A DNA stretch of 64,000 nucleotides from Haloglomus litoreum (lineage in GTDB: Archaea; Halobacteriota; Halobacteria; Halobacteriales; Haloarculaceae). The notes beneath the pieces were generated by a model that ran no database searches, was not told the origin of the DNA, and saw only the letters and a list, made by a program, of their open reading frames with translations. Position numbers and translations under genes: made by a program. Positions 27,648 to 35,817 of the stretch are shown here, piece after piece (positions within the stretch are counted from its first letter, which is position 1; every line of letters starts with the position of its first letter). The stretch covers positions 3,100,001 through 3,164,000 of the forward strand of contig NZ_CP119988.1 in the NCBI RefSeq assembly GCF_029338515.1. Reading direction: 5' to 3'.

Positions 27648-28702
27648 TAGTAGTCGGTAGAATTTTCTGCTCAGGGACAGTTGGAGTAGGTAGTGGACCA
27701 TCTCGACGAGATCTCTGTCGAGGAACTGCAAGACGCCCTCGACAACGTGGACGGAAAGAAGCCGACACAACGGCTCCTGGCCGCGATTGCGTACAAGAAC
27801 GGAGTCACGCAAACCGAGCTAGCGGAGTGGTACGACGTGCCGCGGCGAACGATCTACAGCTGGCTCAAGCGACTCGACACAGACGAGTCGCTTGAGCAGG
27901 CTGTGTCTGATGATAAACGAACTGGGAGAAAACGTAAGCTCTCAGGAGAACAACAAGAAGAATTCGAAGAAGCCGTTCACGACCCACCTGAAGCGGTCGG
28001 GGTTAACGCGCCGGCGTGGACGCCGGCGCTTGCCCAGGAATTTCTCGAAGACACGTACGACGTGGAGTACTCAATCCCGAGCTGTCGGCGGTTGTTGAAA
28101 GAGGCGGGATTGAGCTACCAGAAACCACGCCGTACAGCCGCCGAAGCTGACGCAGACGAACGAGACGAGTTTTACGACGAGTTCAAAAAAAGCGGCGGGA
28201 GATGGACGCCACCGTAGTCTGTATCGATCAAACCAAGAAATCCGTCCAGGTCGAGCCGCGTGCCGCGTGGTTTCCGCGCGGCACGCGGCCCTCGGTCGAA
28301 CTTTCGGGCCAACGCGACTGGACGTGTTTGCTCGGTGCGATCACCGAGGACGGTGATCGCTTCTTCTCCCGATTCGAAGAGTACGTCACCGCCGAGCATG
28401 CGAAACATTTCATCTTAGCATTATGTGACGAATTCGAAGATGATTTGCTCATCGTCCTGGATGGAGCGCCGTACTTTCAGACGTCGGCCGTCACGGACCT
28501 CGCGGCCCGTGACGACCTCGCTTTCGTGACGCTCCCGTCGTATTCGCCGGAGCTAAATCCGGTCGAAGAATGCTGGAGACAGCTTCAAGCCGCTCTCAGT
28601 AACCGCTTTTTCGACTCGCTCGACGAGCTGACGACCGCGATCGATACCGCTCTCGACCAACTTTCCGTTCCAAAAGTGAGTAATTACTTCTAACCACTAC
28701 TA
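27648..28702. mobile_element. IS630-type element, 1055 bp
   Basis: Terminal inverted repeats TAGTAGTCGGTAGAA (left) and the complement of TTCTAACCACTACTA (right) match at 13 of 15 positions. TA dinucleotides lie immediately outside both ends (27646-27647, 28703-28704), as expected for IS630/Tc1 transposition. It lies inside the right part of the IS6-type element. Confidence 0.8.
27693..28693 (+). CDS. IS630-family transposase in two frames
   Basis: The first frame (27693-28217, GTG start) encodes helix-turn-helix domains (LLAAIAYKNGVTQTELAEWY, VPRRTIYSWLKRL). The second frame (-1 relative, to 28693) encodes the DDE domain with VVCIDQTKKS, LIVLDGAPYFQ and the typical SYSPELNPVEECWRQL. The frames meet at a run of seven A (28185-28191); a -1 shift there would fuse EFKK to KKRREMDATVV. 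This could be programmed frameshifting or transcriptional slippage. Alternatively it is a simple inactivating mutation. Confidence 0.75.
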
Positions 28703-28766
28703 TAGACAGTGCCGGTTCTAATTGATTACCGGAACGTAAATACCGTCTGAGTGTTCCAAGTGAGTC

Positions 28767-29951
28767 ATGAGCCGGATACTATTTTTGTGTACGCGGATCC
28801 CATTTCCTCCCGTAGATGGGGCCAAGGTCCGTATGTATAATATGGCAAAGGCTCTCCACGAGATCGGACATCAAGTATATATTGTTTCAATTTGTGACGA
28901 GAGCCCCTCAGATAAAGCCATTCAAGCCCTCTCCGAATTGGGTAACTACCATCATATTAGAAAGTCGTCAATAAAGATGTGTCTCTCGGGGATAAAGGGA
29001 ATATTCTCAAGTAAGCCGCTCCAGACGAGTGTATACCGGTCTACCGAACTATCGAGCTGGATCCAAGATAATAATGGAGATTTTGACATAATATATTGTA
29101 ATCACCCGGCAACAGCCCCATATGCATATAATTTTGAAGGGGGCAAAGTTATTGACTTTGTGGATGCGATGTCGATTAGTTATGACCAGATGGATAATAT
29201 CGGCAACTTTATCTGGAAATTCATATATAAAATTGAGTCTAAAAGGCTTCAATCATACGAAGCGGAAATTGCTAGCGATTTTGATTTATCTCTAATAACT
29301 TCGGAGCCCGATCGGAATGCCATCGTTAGAAACGTTTCAAATCCGGATGAGGTTAATATCCGGGTGATTCCAAATGGAGTTTCCAAAGATATCACAGACT
29401 TATCCACTGATGGAAACCGCCCCTGGGTATCTTTTCTTGGAGATATGTCATACCACCCAAACATAGATGCGGCTCTCTTTTTCGCCTCCGAAGTATTTCC
29501 AAAAATCAAACAAGTTAACCCAAACGTCCATTTCAAGATTGTAGGCAAGGATCCAGCCATGGAAATAAAGAAACTTCAGAATCGAGAGTCAATTGATGTT
29601 ACAGGATTTGTAGATAACCCTTATGAATACATCTCAAAAAGTATGGTGTCTGTTGCCCCTATGAGATATGGTGGTGGTATTCAGAACAAAGTAATTGAAT
29701 CTATGGGTGTTGGTACTCCAGTTGTTGCTACGTCCAAAGCAATAGATGGCTTGAACGTTACCGTCAATGATGAAGTAATCGTCGCCGATGAGCCAGATTC
29801 AATGGCGGAAGAAGTCAATCGACTTCTGTCGAGTCAAGATCAACGAAGTTCAATTTCCAAGTCGGCTAAAGAACGTATTCTAACCACATATACCTGGGAG
29901 AGCATACAGGGATTATTAGGTAGAGAAGAAATATTTTCTGAACTCGATTGA
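28767..29951 (+). CDS. GT4 family glycosyltransferase
   Basis: This 394-residue protein begins MSRILFLCTRIPFPPVDGAK with a GT-B fold layout. It contains NPDEVNIRVIPNGVSKDI, WVSFLGDMSYHPNIDAALFF, HFKIVGKDPAMEIKKL and the C-terminal MRYGGGIQNKVIESMGVGTP, resembling the exopolysaccharide-associated GT4 subgroup. It is AT-rich and continues the glycan island beyond the nested insertion sequences. Confidence 0.87.
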   Translation: MSRILFLCTRIPFPPVDGAKVRMYNMAKALHEIGHQVYIVSICDESPSDKAIQALSELGNYHHIRKSSIKMCLSGIKGIFSSKPLQTSVYRSTELSSWIQDNNGDFDIIYCNHPATAPYAYNFEGGKVIDFVDAMSISYDQMDNIGNFIWKFIYKIESKRLQSYEAEIASDFDLSLITSEPDRNAIVRNVSNPDEVNIRVIPNGVSKDITDLSTDGNRPWVSFLGDMSYHPNIDAALFFASEVFPKIKQVNPNVHFKIVGKDPAMEIKKLQNRESIDVTGFVDNPYEYISKSMVSVAPMRYGGGIQNKVIESMGVGTPVVATSKAIDGLNVTVNDEVIVADEPDSMAEEVNRLLSSQDQRSSISKSAKERILTTYTWESIQGLLGREEIFSELD

Positions 29952-30017
29952 ATTTGGATTGATATATTTCAAGATATATACTGTGGACCTTTTCCACTAA
30001 AATAATGCAACAGAGAG

Positions 30018-30263
30018 TCATATATTTCCAGGTAACTTCTTTAGAAATTCGAACAGAGAATGTGTGTGCTGGCCTATACCTGGGATTGAACCCGCCATCT
30101 CCGCGATGGTCAACTGATACGGGGTGTCTCGGAGGGGTTGTACGAGGTAGTCGGTGACACGGTCTTCTAGGGAAGTGTCAGCGTACGAGGTATCCCCCCA
30201 ACCGATGTGTCGATGCGTTTCCGGCCAACCACGTGTCCACACCGCAATAATGAAATTAATCAC
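30018..30263 (-). CDS. Short hypothetical protein, probably a 3' gene relic
   Basis: This 81-codon frame reads WPETHRHIGWGDTSYADTS and continues DYLVQPLRDTPYQLTIAEMA. It is GC-richer than its AT-rich surroundings, so it may be the conserved 3' end of an older chromosomal gene cut by island rearrangement. I do not recognise the family. The start at 30263 lies in AT-rich sequence and is doubtful. The rest of 29,952-30,358 is AT-rich without an evident gene. Confidence 0.35.
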   Translation of the reverse strand: MINFIIAVWTRGWPETHRHIGWGDTSYADTSLEDRVTDYLVQPLRDTPYQLTIAEMAGSIPGIGQHTHSLFEFLKKLPGNI

Positions 30264-30358
30264 AATCTAATTCATTCACTGAATCTGGATGGATATGGTA
30301 TAATCCATATCTAACAACTAACCCAAAGAACAATACGCAATGTAAATCAATAACTGAT

Positions 30359-30784
30359 ATGGGCTTCGAGAAATTCGATGAAGCAGGCAGTGGCCGCGGC
30401 CGCCCGGCAGGCACCGAGCCGATGATCTCCATCCGCAAGTCGGGGAGCATTGGCGTCAACCAGGCCGCCATCGAGGCGTTCTTCGAAGACGACGACGGCG
30501 CCGTCATGTACTACGACGAGGACGCCAACCAGGTCGGCATCGAGCCGGTCGCGGACAAGGACGCCGACGAGGCGGCCTACACCGTCAGCAAGTCCGACTC
30601 CGGCGGCACCATCGCCCCAAAGGCGTTCCTCGAGCGCTACGACCTCATCCCGGAGGTCACCACGCAGTACGACCCAGAGTGGAACGACGAGGAGTCCCTC
30701 GTCGTCCTCGACCTCGACGAGCCGAAGAAGACATACGGCTCTCCCGACGACGAGGACAGCGACGAAGACGAAAGTGAGGAGTGA
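30359..30784 (+). CDS. Acidic haloarchaeal protein of unknown function
   Basis: This 141-residue protein begins MGFEKFDEAGSGRGRPAGTE and has beta-rich stretches (PMISIRKSGSIGVNQAAIEA, VMYYDEDANQVGIEPV). Its tail is extremely acidic. The repeated short strands resemble an AbrB-like or MraZ-like swapped-hairpin fold, but this is only an impression. GC content returns to the haloarchaeal norm here, marking the right border of the AT-rich glycan island. It converges on the small gene at 30,845. Confidence 0.6.
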   Translation: MGFEKFDEAGSGRGRPAGTEPMISIRKSGSIGVNQAAIEAFFEDDDGAVMYYDEDANQVGIEPVADKDADEAAYTVSKSDSGGTIAPKAFLERYDLIPEVTTQYDPEWNDEESLVVLDLDEPKKTYGSPDDEDSDEDESEE

Positions 30785-30844
30785 ACCAAACAGCTTCCGC
30801 GAGCGCCACCGGAGCAGCGCCCCGCAGAGTATCCCTTCACCCCT

Positions 30845-31060
30845 TCATTCCTCTTCTTCCCTCGGTTCACAGACGACTTCCCGCAGCTCCGCAAGCAACT
30901 CTGGATGGTGTGCTTCAAGCAACTCAACATCAGTCCCAAGCTCCTCAATACGGCTTCTGACTCGAGAAACTGCCTGATACCGCTTCGCTTCGGACACGTC
31001 GGCTTCGCCGCTGATTCGCTCTCGGTCGGTTGTCGTCAGTATCGCCCGATATTTGCTCAT
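30845..31060 (-). CDS. Small helical haloarchaeal protein
   Basis: This 71-residue protein begins MSKYRAILTTTDRERISGEA and continues with helices (YQAVSRVRSRIEELGTDVEL, LEAHHPELLAELREVV). Its length and the opening pattern are common in haloarchaeal accessory DNA; no function is known to me. The ATG at 31060 is preferred to 31099 because the conserved start follows it. It is divergent from the RAMP operon, with three direct repeats in the shared upstream region. Confidence 0.6.
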   Translation of the reverse strand: MSKYRAILTTTDRERISGEADVSEAKRYQAVSRVRSRIEELGTDVELLEAHHPELLAELREVVCEPREEEE

Positions 31061-31092
31061 GAGTCGTTCCCTGCACGCCTGCCACTTCCCAG

Positions 31093-31136
31093 TTAGCACT
31101 CACACCGGCAGTTAGCACCAATACTAACATTAGCAC
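31093..31136. repeat. Three TTAGCAC direct repeats between divergent genes
   Basis: TTAGCAC occurs at 31093-31099, 31112-31118 and 31130-31136, spaced 19 and 18 bases apart, nearly two helical turns. They lie between the small minus-strand gene and the leader of the RAMP operon. A regulator-binding array is the likely explanation. Confidence 0.5.
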
Positions 31137-31199
31137 CAGAGCCAACCATTAAGTACCAGCCCGTCACACTAGGTAGTAGGCACAGGACGGCGCAGAAGC

Positions 31200-31245
31200 G
31201 TCGAGGGTGCTGGAACACCCTTCGACTGTGCTGGAGAACCCAGCA
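31200..31245 (+). ncRNA. Two consecutive hairpins in the RAMP-operon leader
   Basis: Hairpin 1 pairs GTCGAGGGTG (31200-31209) with CACCCTTCGAC (31216-31226) around CTGGAA, with one bulge. Hairpin 2 pairs TGCTGG (31229-31234) with CCAGCA (31240-31245) around AGAAC. They lie 60-110 bases before the first ATG and downstream of an ATTAAG promoter-like motif (about 31149). Whether this is a regulatory leader or a separate RNA is unknown. Confidence 0.4.
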
Positions 31246-31306
31246 TGCGAACCAACGGCAGTCAGCGGCAAGAAGTCACCGCCAGGAAACCAGCGGGGGA
31301 GTCCGT

Positions 31307-32182
31307 ATGATTTCGGAGTCCTTCGCCGAGAAGACGTACCCGGACGATGTGTACGTCCGACTCCAGACCGAGTTGCTGGTGATCGGAGATAGCCTGATGA
31401 CCGATCGCCATCACGCGTCGAACGGCAACTACGATGCCGATGACCCGCAGAACCAGATCGGCGGCATCATCCCCTCGTTCAGTCTCTCCGGCTGGCTCCG
31501 ACATGGAATGGAGAAAGTCGTACAGAAACGGGGCACCACCCCATGCCATCCCGGTGAGTCGAACGCCAATTTCCTGAAAGAGGGCGTCTATTCACGTGAT
31601 CTTGAATCGGGATACCACGAGAAAGGCGCGTGTCTAGACGACGATGGAAACGGCTGCATCGTTCTGGACCTCTTTGGTGGGTTCAGTAACCGGCCGGGGA
31701 AGTTCATGCGCCGACCGATCTCGTTCACCCCCGTCCGATCCAGCGTCGACTACACCCGCGGGCAGGCCGAAGGTCACTATCGCCGCCTGAATCGGAACAT
31801 CGTCTCCCGAAACCCGGATGACGGGCGCGAACCCCTCCGGAACACCGAGTTGGATGCGGTGGCCAATCTGGATGGGTCGTGGCACCTCTCCTTCCGGGAG
31901 CGAAAGCCCGAATTCGTCGGGCTCCTCGCCGAGGCGATCGACTTCCTCGGCGCTCACCAGACCGACATGCTCCACCAGCTCGGTGGAGCCCGGAACTTCG
32001 GCGGTGGCATCGTCGACTGCTCGCTGGTGAATCCGCTCTACACCGAGCGTGAACTCAAGCGTGTCTTCGACCGGACGAAACGCCCCACAGAGTCGATGCT
32101 AGAGAAGCACGACGAATGGGAGAACGACCTCCGACCCGCATTCGTGGCAGCACTCGAGGAGCGAATCGCGGCGGACTCATGA
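31307..32182 (+). CDS. Cas7-like RAMP protein of a HRAMP-type system
   Basis: This 291-residue protein has features of the RAMP fold used by Cas7 backbone subunits. They include an early strand (VRLQTELLVIGDSLMTDRHH), the IPSFSLSGWLRHGMEKVV helix (about residue 55) and a glycine-rich loop, GGARNFGGGIVDCSLVNPLY (about 226). It opens a three-gene operon with ATGA overlaps and no CRISPR array. This matches the haloarchaeal RAMP (HRAMP) systems predicted by Makarova and colleagues in 2019. It would bind RNA; a nucleolytic role is unproven. GGGGGAG lies six bases before the ATG. Confidence 0.72.
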   Translation: MISESFAEKTYPDDVYVRLQTELLVIGDSLMTDRHHASNGNYDADDPQNQIGGIIPSFSLSGWLRHGMEKVVQKRGTTPCHPGESNANFLKEGVYSRDLESGYHEKGACLDDDGNGCIVLDLFGGFSNRPGKFMRRPISFTPVRSSVDYTRGQAEGHYRRLNRNIVSRNPDDGREPLRNTELDAVANLDGSWHLSFRERKPEFVGLLAEAIDFLGAHQTDMLHQLGGARNFGGGIVDCSLVNPLYTERELKRVFDRTKRPTESMLEKHDEWENDLRPAFVAALEERIAADS

Positions 32183-32916
32183 CGGCCACAATGCTGGCGG
32201 TGTACCGCCATGACACGCACAAATTCAACGGCCGCACGCACGACAACGCGCTGGAAGAGTTCGCGGGCGTTGAGGTCAATCAACAGGTCCCCTGCGGTGC
32301 TGACGGCGATGCAGCAGCACTCTCGCGTCCCCTGGAACAACGGGAGCCAGTCGTTCCGACCCACCGGTCCCCCTATCGACTGTCGCTCCTGACTGGAAAT
32401 CCGGTTCACGAGACAGGCGAGACCGCTGGACTGAACGTCGCTGCCGAAGTCGAGGACCTCATCACGTTCTCCGAAGCCGATGTAGCCCACGAGCAGTGGC
32501 TACAGAGCGATGTCGCGGCGATGTACAACGAAGCGGTTGCCTTTCCGTACACGTCCCTGAAGTATCATACATTGCTCGTTGCGGCGCTGCTACACCACTA
32601 CCGAGACGGGCAGGGATTCGGCGACCTCCGACTGGTCGTCGACGAAGCAGAGACAATCGTTCCGCATCGAACGGTGTACGCCGGTGAGCAGTTCTCGCTC
32701 CGTATCGCTACAGACGACGGTCGTCCATCTGCCCGCTTCGGGAGCCGCCTCTGTCGATCGTGGGCGTCGACGTGGAACCGACTGACCGACCACCCGCTCC
32801 GGACAGATGAGAAGAAGTGGGACATGACGCTGGATGCCAACCTCCGGCGCATCCGCGCGTGGAGCACGGCGCTCCAGTACATCGAGGACTTCCAGGGGGG
32901 GTGTCCGGACCGATGA
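32179..32916 (+). CDS. Conserved middle protein of the HRAMP-type operon
   Basis: This 245-residue protein starts at ATG 32179, overlapping the Cas7-like stop as ATGA. It begins MTATMLAVYRHDTHKFNGRT and contains LITFSEADVAHEQWLQSDVA and FPYTSLKYHTLLVAALLHHY. I see no nuclease or helicase motif. The HRAMP description includes an uncharacterised conserved protein next to Cas5- and Cas7-like genes, and this position fits it. The longer frame upstream lies within the Cas7-like gene in another phase. Confidence 0.65.
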   Translation: MTATMLAVYRHDTHKFNGRTHDNALEEFAGVEVNQQVPCGADGDAAALSRPLEQREPVVPTHRSPYRLSLLTGNPVHETGETAGLNVAAEVEDLITFSEADVAHEQWLQSDVAAMYNEAVAFPYTSLKYHTLLVAALLHHYRDGQGFGDLRLVVDEAETIVPHRTVYAGEQFSLRIATDDGRPSARFGSRLCRSWASTWNRLTDHPLRTDEKKWDMTLDANLRRIRAWSTALQYIEDFQGGCPDR

Positions 32917-33812
32917 CGGTACTTCAGCAGGTACTCTGGGAGCTCGAGATGGATTACATCGGACATCCCTACTACGTGTCCGGAAACGCCATCCTCAACG
33001 CCCTCGTCCAGAACCTCGACACGGATACAGCCCGATCGCTCAAGGCATCACACGGGATGTTCGTCCCCGGGCAGTTCGGGACGTTCCCCGAAAACCACAG
33101 CCAGTCCGGGAGTCAACCGTACCTCGGTGCGGGGCTACCAGCGGTGGAGACGTACGATGACCTGTTCCTCCACCGCGAACCGGACCAGGGGTGGCTGCTT
33201 GACTCCCGGGCGAGGGATGCGCTGAACATCCACGGTCTCCGGGTCGACGGTGGCCACCCGACACTGGCTCATCAGACGATAATAGGCCGCCCACCCGAAC
33301 ATCAACGGCAGAAGCTAACCACGCGCTGGTACATTCACGCGTATCTGCACGCCGACAACCCCTCGACACTTCCGGTGTCCGAGGAGTCGCTCGGGATGGT
33401 CCAGTTCGGTGCGAAGCGAAACTACGGCTATGGGGAAGCAACCCTGAAAGCGACCCAGACAGTCGATCTCGATGCACTAGACTTCACCAGACTGGATGAG
33501 GCTGAGACACACCTGATACGGTTGGTGACACCGTTCGTTACCAGCAGTGGATACCCAGGGGCGAACGATGTCCCGGTCCCCTGGTGGTGGGACGAATCGA
33601 GAGACGGCCTCCGTTTCCGAGAGGAGAAAATCGTGGATTCGGGAACGGTCCACCGACTGGAGACTGTCGACCATGGGCAGGTCGTGGAATACGCGGGTGA
33701 CTGTCCGGTCGAGACAGCACGGAACGGGCTTACACGAGTCGGATCGCATTCTCGATTAGGCTTCGGTGAACTGCGGGTCATTCCACTGACCGAGTCGGAG
33801 GCAGGTTCGTGA
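32913..33812 (+). CDS. Cas5-like RAMP protein of a HRAMP-type system
   Basis: This 299-residue protein starts at ATG 32913 with another ATGA overlap. It begins with a RAMP-like strand and helix (WELEMDYIGHPYYVSGNAIL). It has two glycine-rich loops, QFGAKRNYGYGEATL (about 165) and VGSHSRLGFGELRVIPL (about 277), the latter very close to the C-terminal G-loop of Cas5/Cas6-type proteins. It could cap or process an RNA guide, but catalytic residues cannot be assigned. No nuclease gene follows; downstream is an epimerase relic. Confidence 0.7.
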   Translation: MTVLQQVLWELEMDYIGHPYYVSGNAILNALVQNLDTDTARSLKASHGMFVPGQFGTFPENHSQSGSQPYLGAGLPAVETYDDLFLHREPDQGWLLDSRARDALNIHGLRVDGGHPTLAHQTIIGRPPEHQRQKLTTRWYIHAYLHADNPSTLPVSEESLGMVQFGAKRNYGYGEATLKATQTVDLDALDFTRLDEAETHLIRLVTPFVTSSGYPGANDVPVPWWWDESRDGLRFREEKIVDSGTVHRLETVDHGQVVEYAGDCPVETARNGLTRVGSHSRLGFGELRVIPLTESEAGS

Positions 33813-33929
33813 TGGCCTACGGAGTCGTATCGAGCGGCAATCGCTCTGCGACAACCCAGAATAAAGCAATCGTATTCCCAACGAAAACTACGGCATCGAC
33901 AAGCTGACCATCGACCGTTACACTCTCCA

Positions 33930-34401
33930 TTTTCCGACCACTACACCCGGTGCTACCACGACCTCTATGGCCTCGAGAGGGGTCGCGCTACGCTATTTTA
34001 ACATCTTCGGCCCCCGCCAGACCGACAGCGCGTACGCGGGCGTCATCCCCATCTTCCTCGAACAGGCCCGGAACGGCGAGCCAATCACCGTCGACGGCGA
34101 CGGCTCACAGACGCGTGACTTCGTCCACATCGACGACATCGTCCAGGCCAACCTGCGTGCCGCCACCACCGATGCCGTCGGCGAGGCGTTCAACATCGGC
34201 ACGGGCACCGAAACCTCCGTCCTCGACCTCGCCGAGACGATCCAGCAAGCGACGGACACGGACTCGGAGATCGTCCACACCGAACCACGGCCAGCCGACA
34301 TCGACCACAGCGTCGCGGACATCTCGAAGGCCCGCGAGCTGCTGGACTACGAGCCCCGAGTGTCACTGCAAGCGGGCATCGAATCGATGGTTCAGGAGTG
34401 A
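33930..34401 (+). pseudogene. NAD-dependent epimerase/dehydratase, N-terminally deleted and frameshifted
   Basis: From 33,967 the frame reads VALRYFNIFGPRQTDSAYAG, then FVHIDDIVQANLRAATTDAV and FNIGTGTETSVLDLAETI, the C-terminal half of a sugar-nucleotide epimerase. Just upstream, CYHDLYGLE appears in another frame (about 33,937-33,970), so a frameshift lies near 33,975. The Rossmann part with the active-site YxxxK is missing. It is a relic of a surface-sugar gene. Confidence 0.75.
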
Positions 34402-34489
34402 GACAGGAGAGAGGGCCTCCAGAAGCCCTCCACGAGGACCGAGAATGCCCCTACTGCATCGGCGGCGATCGACTGCGTTCTAGCCCGAC

Positions 34490-35686
34490 TCACTGCCCGT
34501 CGATCGCCTCGACCACGACATCCGCGTCGCGCAGCAGCCGGTGGATCCGGTAACTCCCCTCGCCAGGTCCACCGCCCGTGTACTCGCTCTCCGTGATGCC
34601 GAGGAAGGCCTGCTCGTTCAGCAGCCGCTGCACCCGGTCGTACGAGAGTGGGTCCGCGTCGAGGCGCTCGGCCACGCGCTGGTACGCCTCGTACACCTCC
34701 GCCGTTCGGAACGCGGTCTGGTCGTTCGACTCCGTCAGCAGCGCAAGTGCGCGGAGGATGTACTTCACGTGCGGCGGCTGCCCGCTGACGAGCTTCTGGA
34801 ACCGATTGATTTCGGCCTGCCGGAGCGCGTCGTCGACATGAGCCTCGGTGACCGTCGCGGCCCCTTCCTTCTCGGCGAGTCGTCCGGCTTCGTACAGCGT
34901 ATCGACCGCCTTCCGCGCATCACCGTGTTCACGGGCGGCCAGGGCTGCCGTCTTCGGAATGACGCCGTCCTCCAGCACGCCGTCCTCGAACGCGTCACGC
35001 CGGTGGTCGAGGATGTTCCGGAGCTGGTCGGCATCGTACGGGTCGAAGACGAGTTCGTTGTCCTGAAGCGACGAGTCGACGCGCTCGTTGAGCCGGTCGC
35101 GGTACGCGATCTTGTTGCTGATGCAGATGACGCCGATGAACGCCTCCGACTTGCCGCTCTCCCGCGCCCGGGAGAGACTCCGCAGGAGGTCTTCTCCGTC
35201 GAGCTTGTCGATCTCGTCGAGTATCACGACGAATGATTGGACATCGTTCTGGTCGAGCAGCTCCCAGGTGATGTCGCGGTAGTCCGGGGCGCCGATGCCC
35301 TTGCGCGGGATGTTCTCCGTAACTGCGTCCTCGTGGAGATTCGTCTGTAAGCCTCGCGCCATCTCGCGACTCGCCTGGGTCTCGGTCTGGTAATCTGAGC
35401 AGTCGACGTAGGCATACTGGAGCGAGTAGCCGTTCTCCGTAGCCGTCCGATGAGCTTCTCGAGTCACACACCTCGCAACGAGTGACTTCCCGGTTCCCGT
35501 CTTCCCATAGATGATCGTCGTCTCTGGGGGACCGCCCTCGGTAGCTGGGCCGAGGGCTCCGCCCACCGCTTTGACCTCGTCGTCTCGACCGACGACCCGG
35601 TCGAGTTCGGGAACGTGCCCGACCCGCACGAGTTCCCGATCTGCGAAGATGTCGCCAGTCTCGAAGATGCTGTCAGCATCCGGCAT
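34490..35686 (-). CDS. Orc1/Cdc6 replication initiator
   Basis: This 398-residue AAA+ initiator begins MPDADSIFETGDIFADRELV. It shows the ORB-binding family layout: HVPELDRVVGRDDEVKAVGG, Walker A IIYGKTGTGKSLVAR (about 57), Walker B VVILDEIDKLDGED, sensor FIGVICISNK and a C-terminal winged helix (about 310-395). It should bind the repeats found directly upstream (35,818-37,536) and start replication there. ATG 35686 is preferred; codons upstream are in AT-rich promoter-like sequence. Confidence 0.9.
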   Translation of the reverse strand: MPDADSIFETGDIFADRELVRVGHVPELDRVVGRDDEVKAVGGALGPATEGGPPETTIIYGKTGTGKSLVARCVTREAHRTATENGYSLQYAYVDCSDYQTETQASREMARGLQTNLHEDAVTENIPRKGIGAPDYRDITWELLDQNDVQSFVVILDEIDKLDGEDLLRSLSRARESGKSEAFIGVICISNKIAYRDRLNERVDSSLQDNELVFDPYDADQLRNILDHRRDAFEDGVLEDGVIPKTAALAAREHGDARKAVDTLYEAGRLAEKEGAATVTEAHVDDALRQAEINRFQKLVSGQPPHVKYILRALALLTESNDQTAFRTAEVYEAYQRVAERLDADPLSYDRVQRLLNEQAFLGITESEYTGGGPGEGSYRIHRLLRDADVVVEAIDGQ

Positions 35687-35817
35687 TACCGGGTACACCT
35701 CGTTCCACAGGCAAAAACCCACCGACCCCATACCGAGTGACCGCGATATATTATGGCTAATATCGCTCTGAAAATACGTTCTATACTCATTTATATAAGA
35801 TAATCCGCAGCTCACCT

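Larger units (their letters stand above)
26962..28713. mobile_element. IS6-type element, itself interrupted by an IS630-type element
   Basis: The left end GGCACGGTCTA (26962-26972) pairs with the right end TAGACAGTGCC (28703-28713) as inverted repeats with one mismatch. Identical 8-bp direct repeats GGTTCTAA flank it at 26954-26961 and 28714-28721, the duplication size known for IS6 elements. The internal transposase is decayed, and an IS630-type element occupies 27648-28702 near the right end. Confidence 0.8.

Noticed and set aside
31200-31245. CRISPR repeat candidate near the HRAMP operon
   Set aside because: The two hairpins differ in sequence and there are no regularly spaced identical repeats, so it is not an array.
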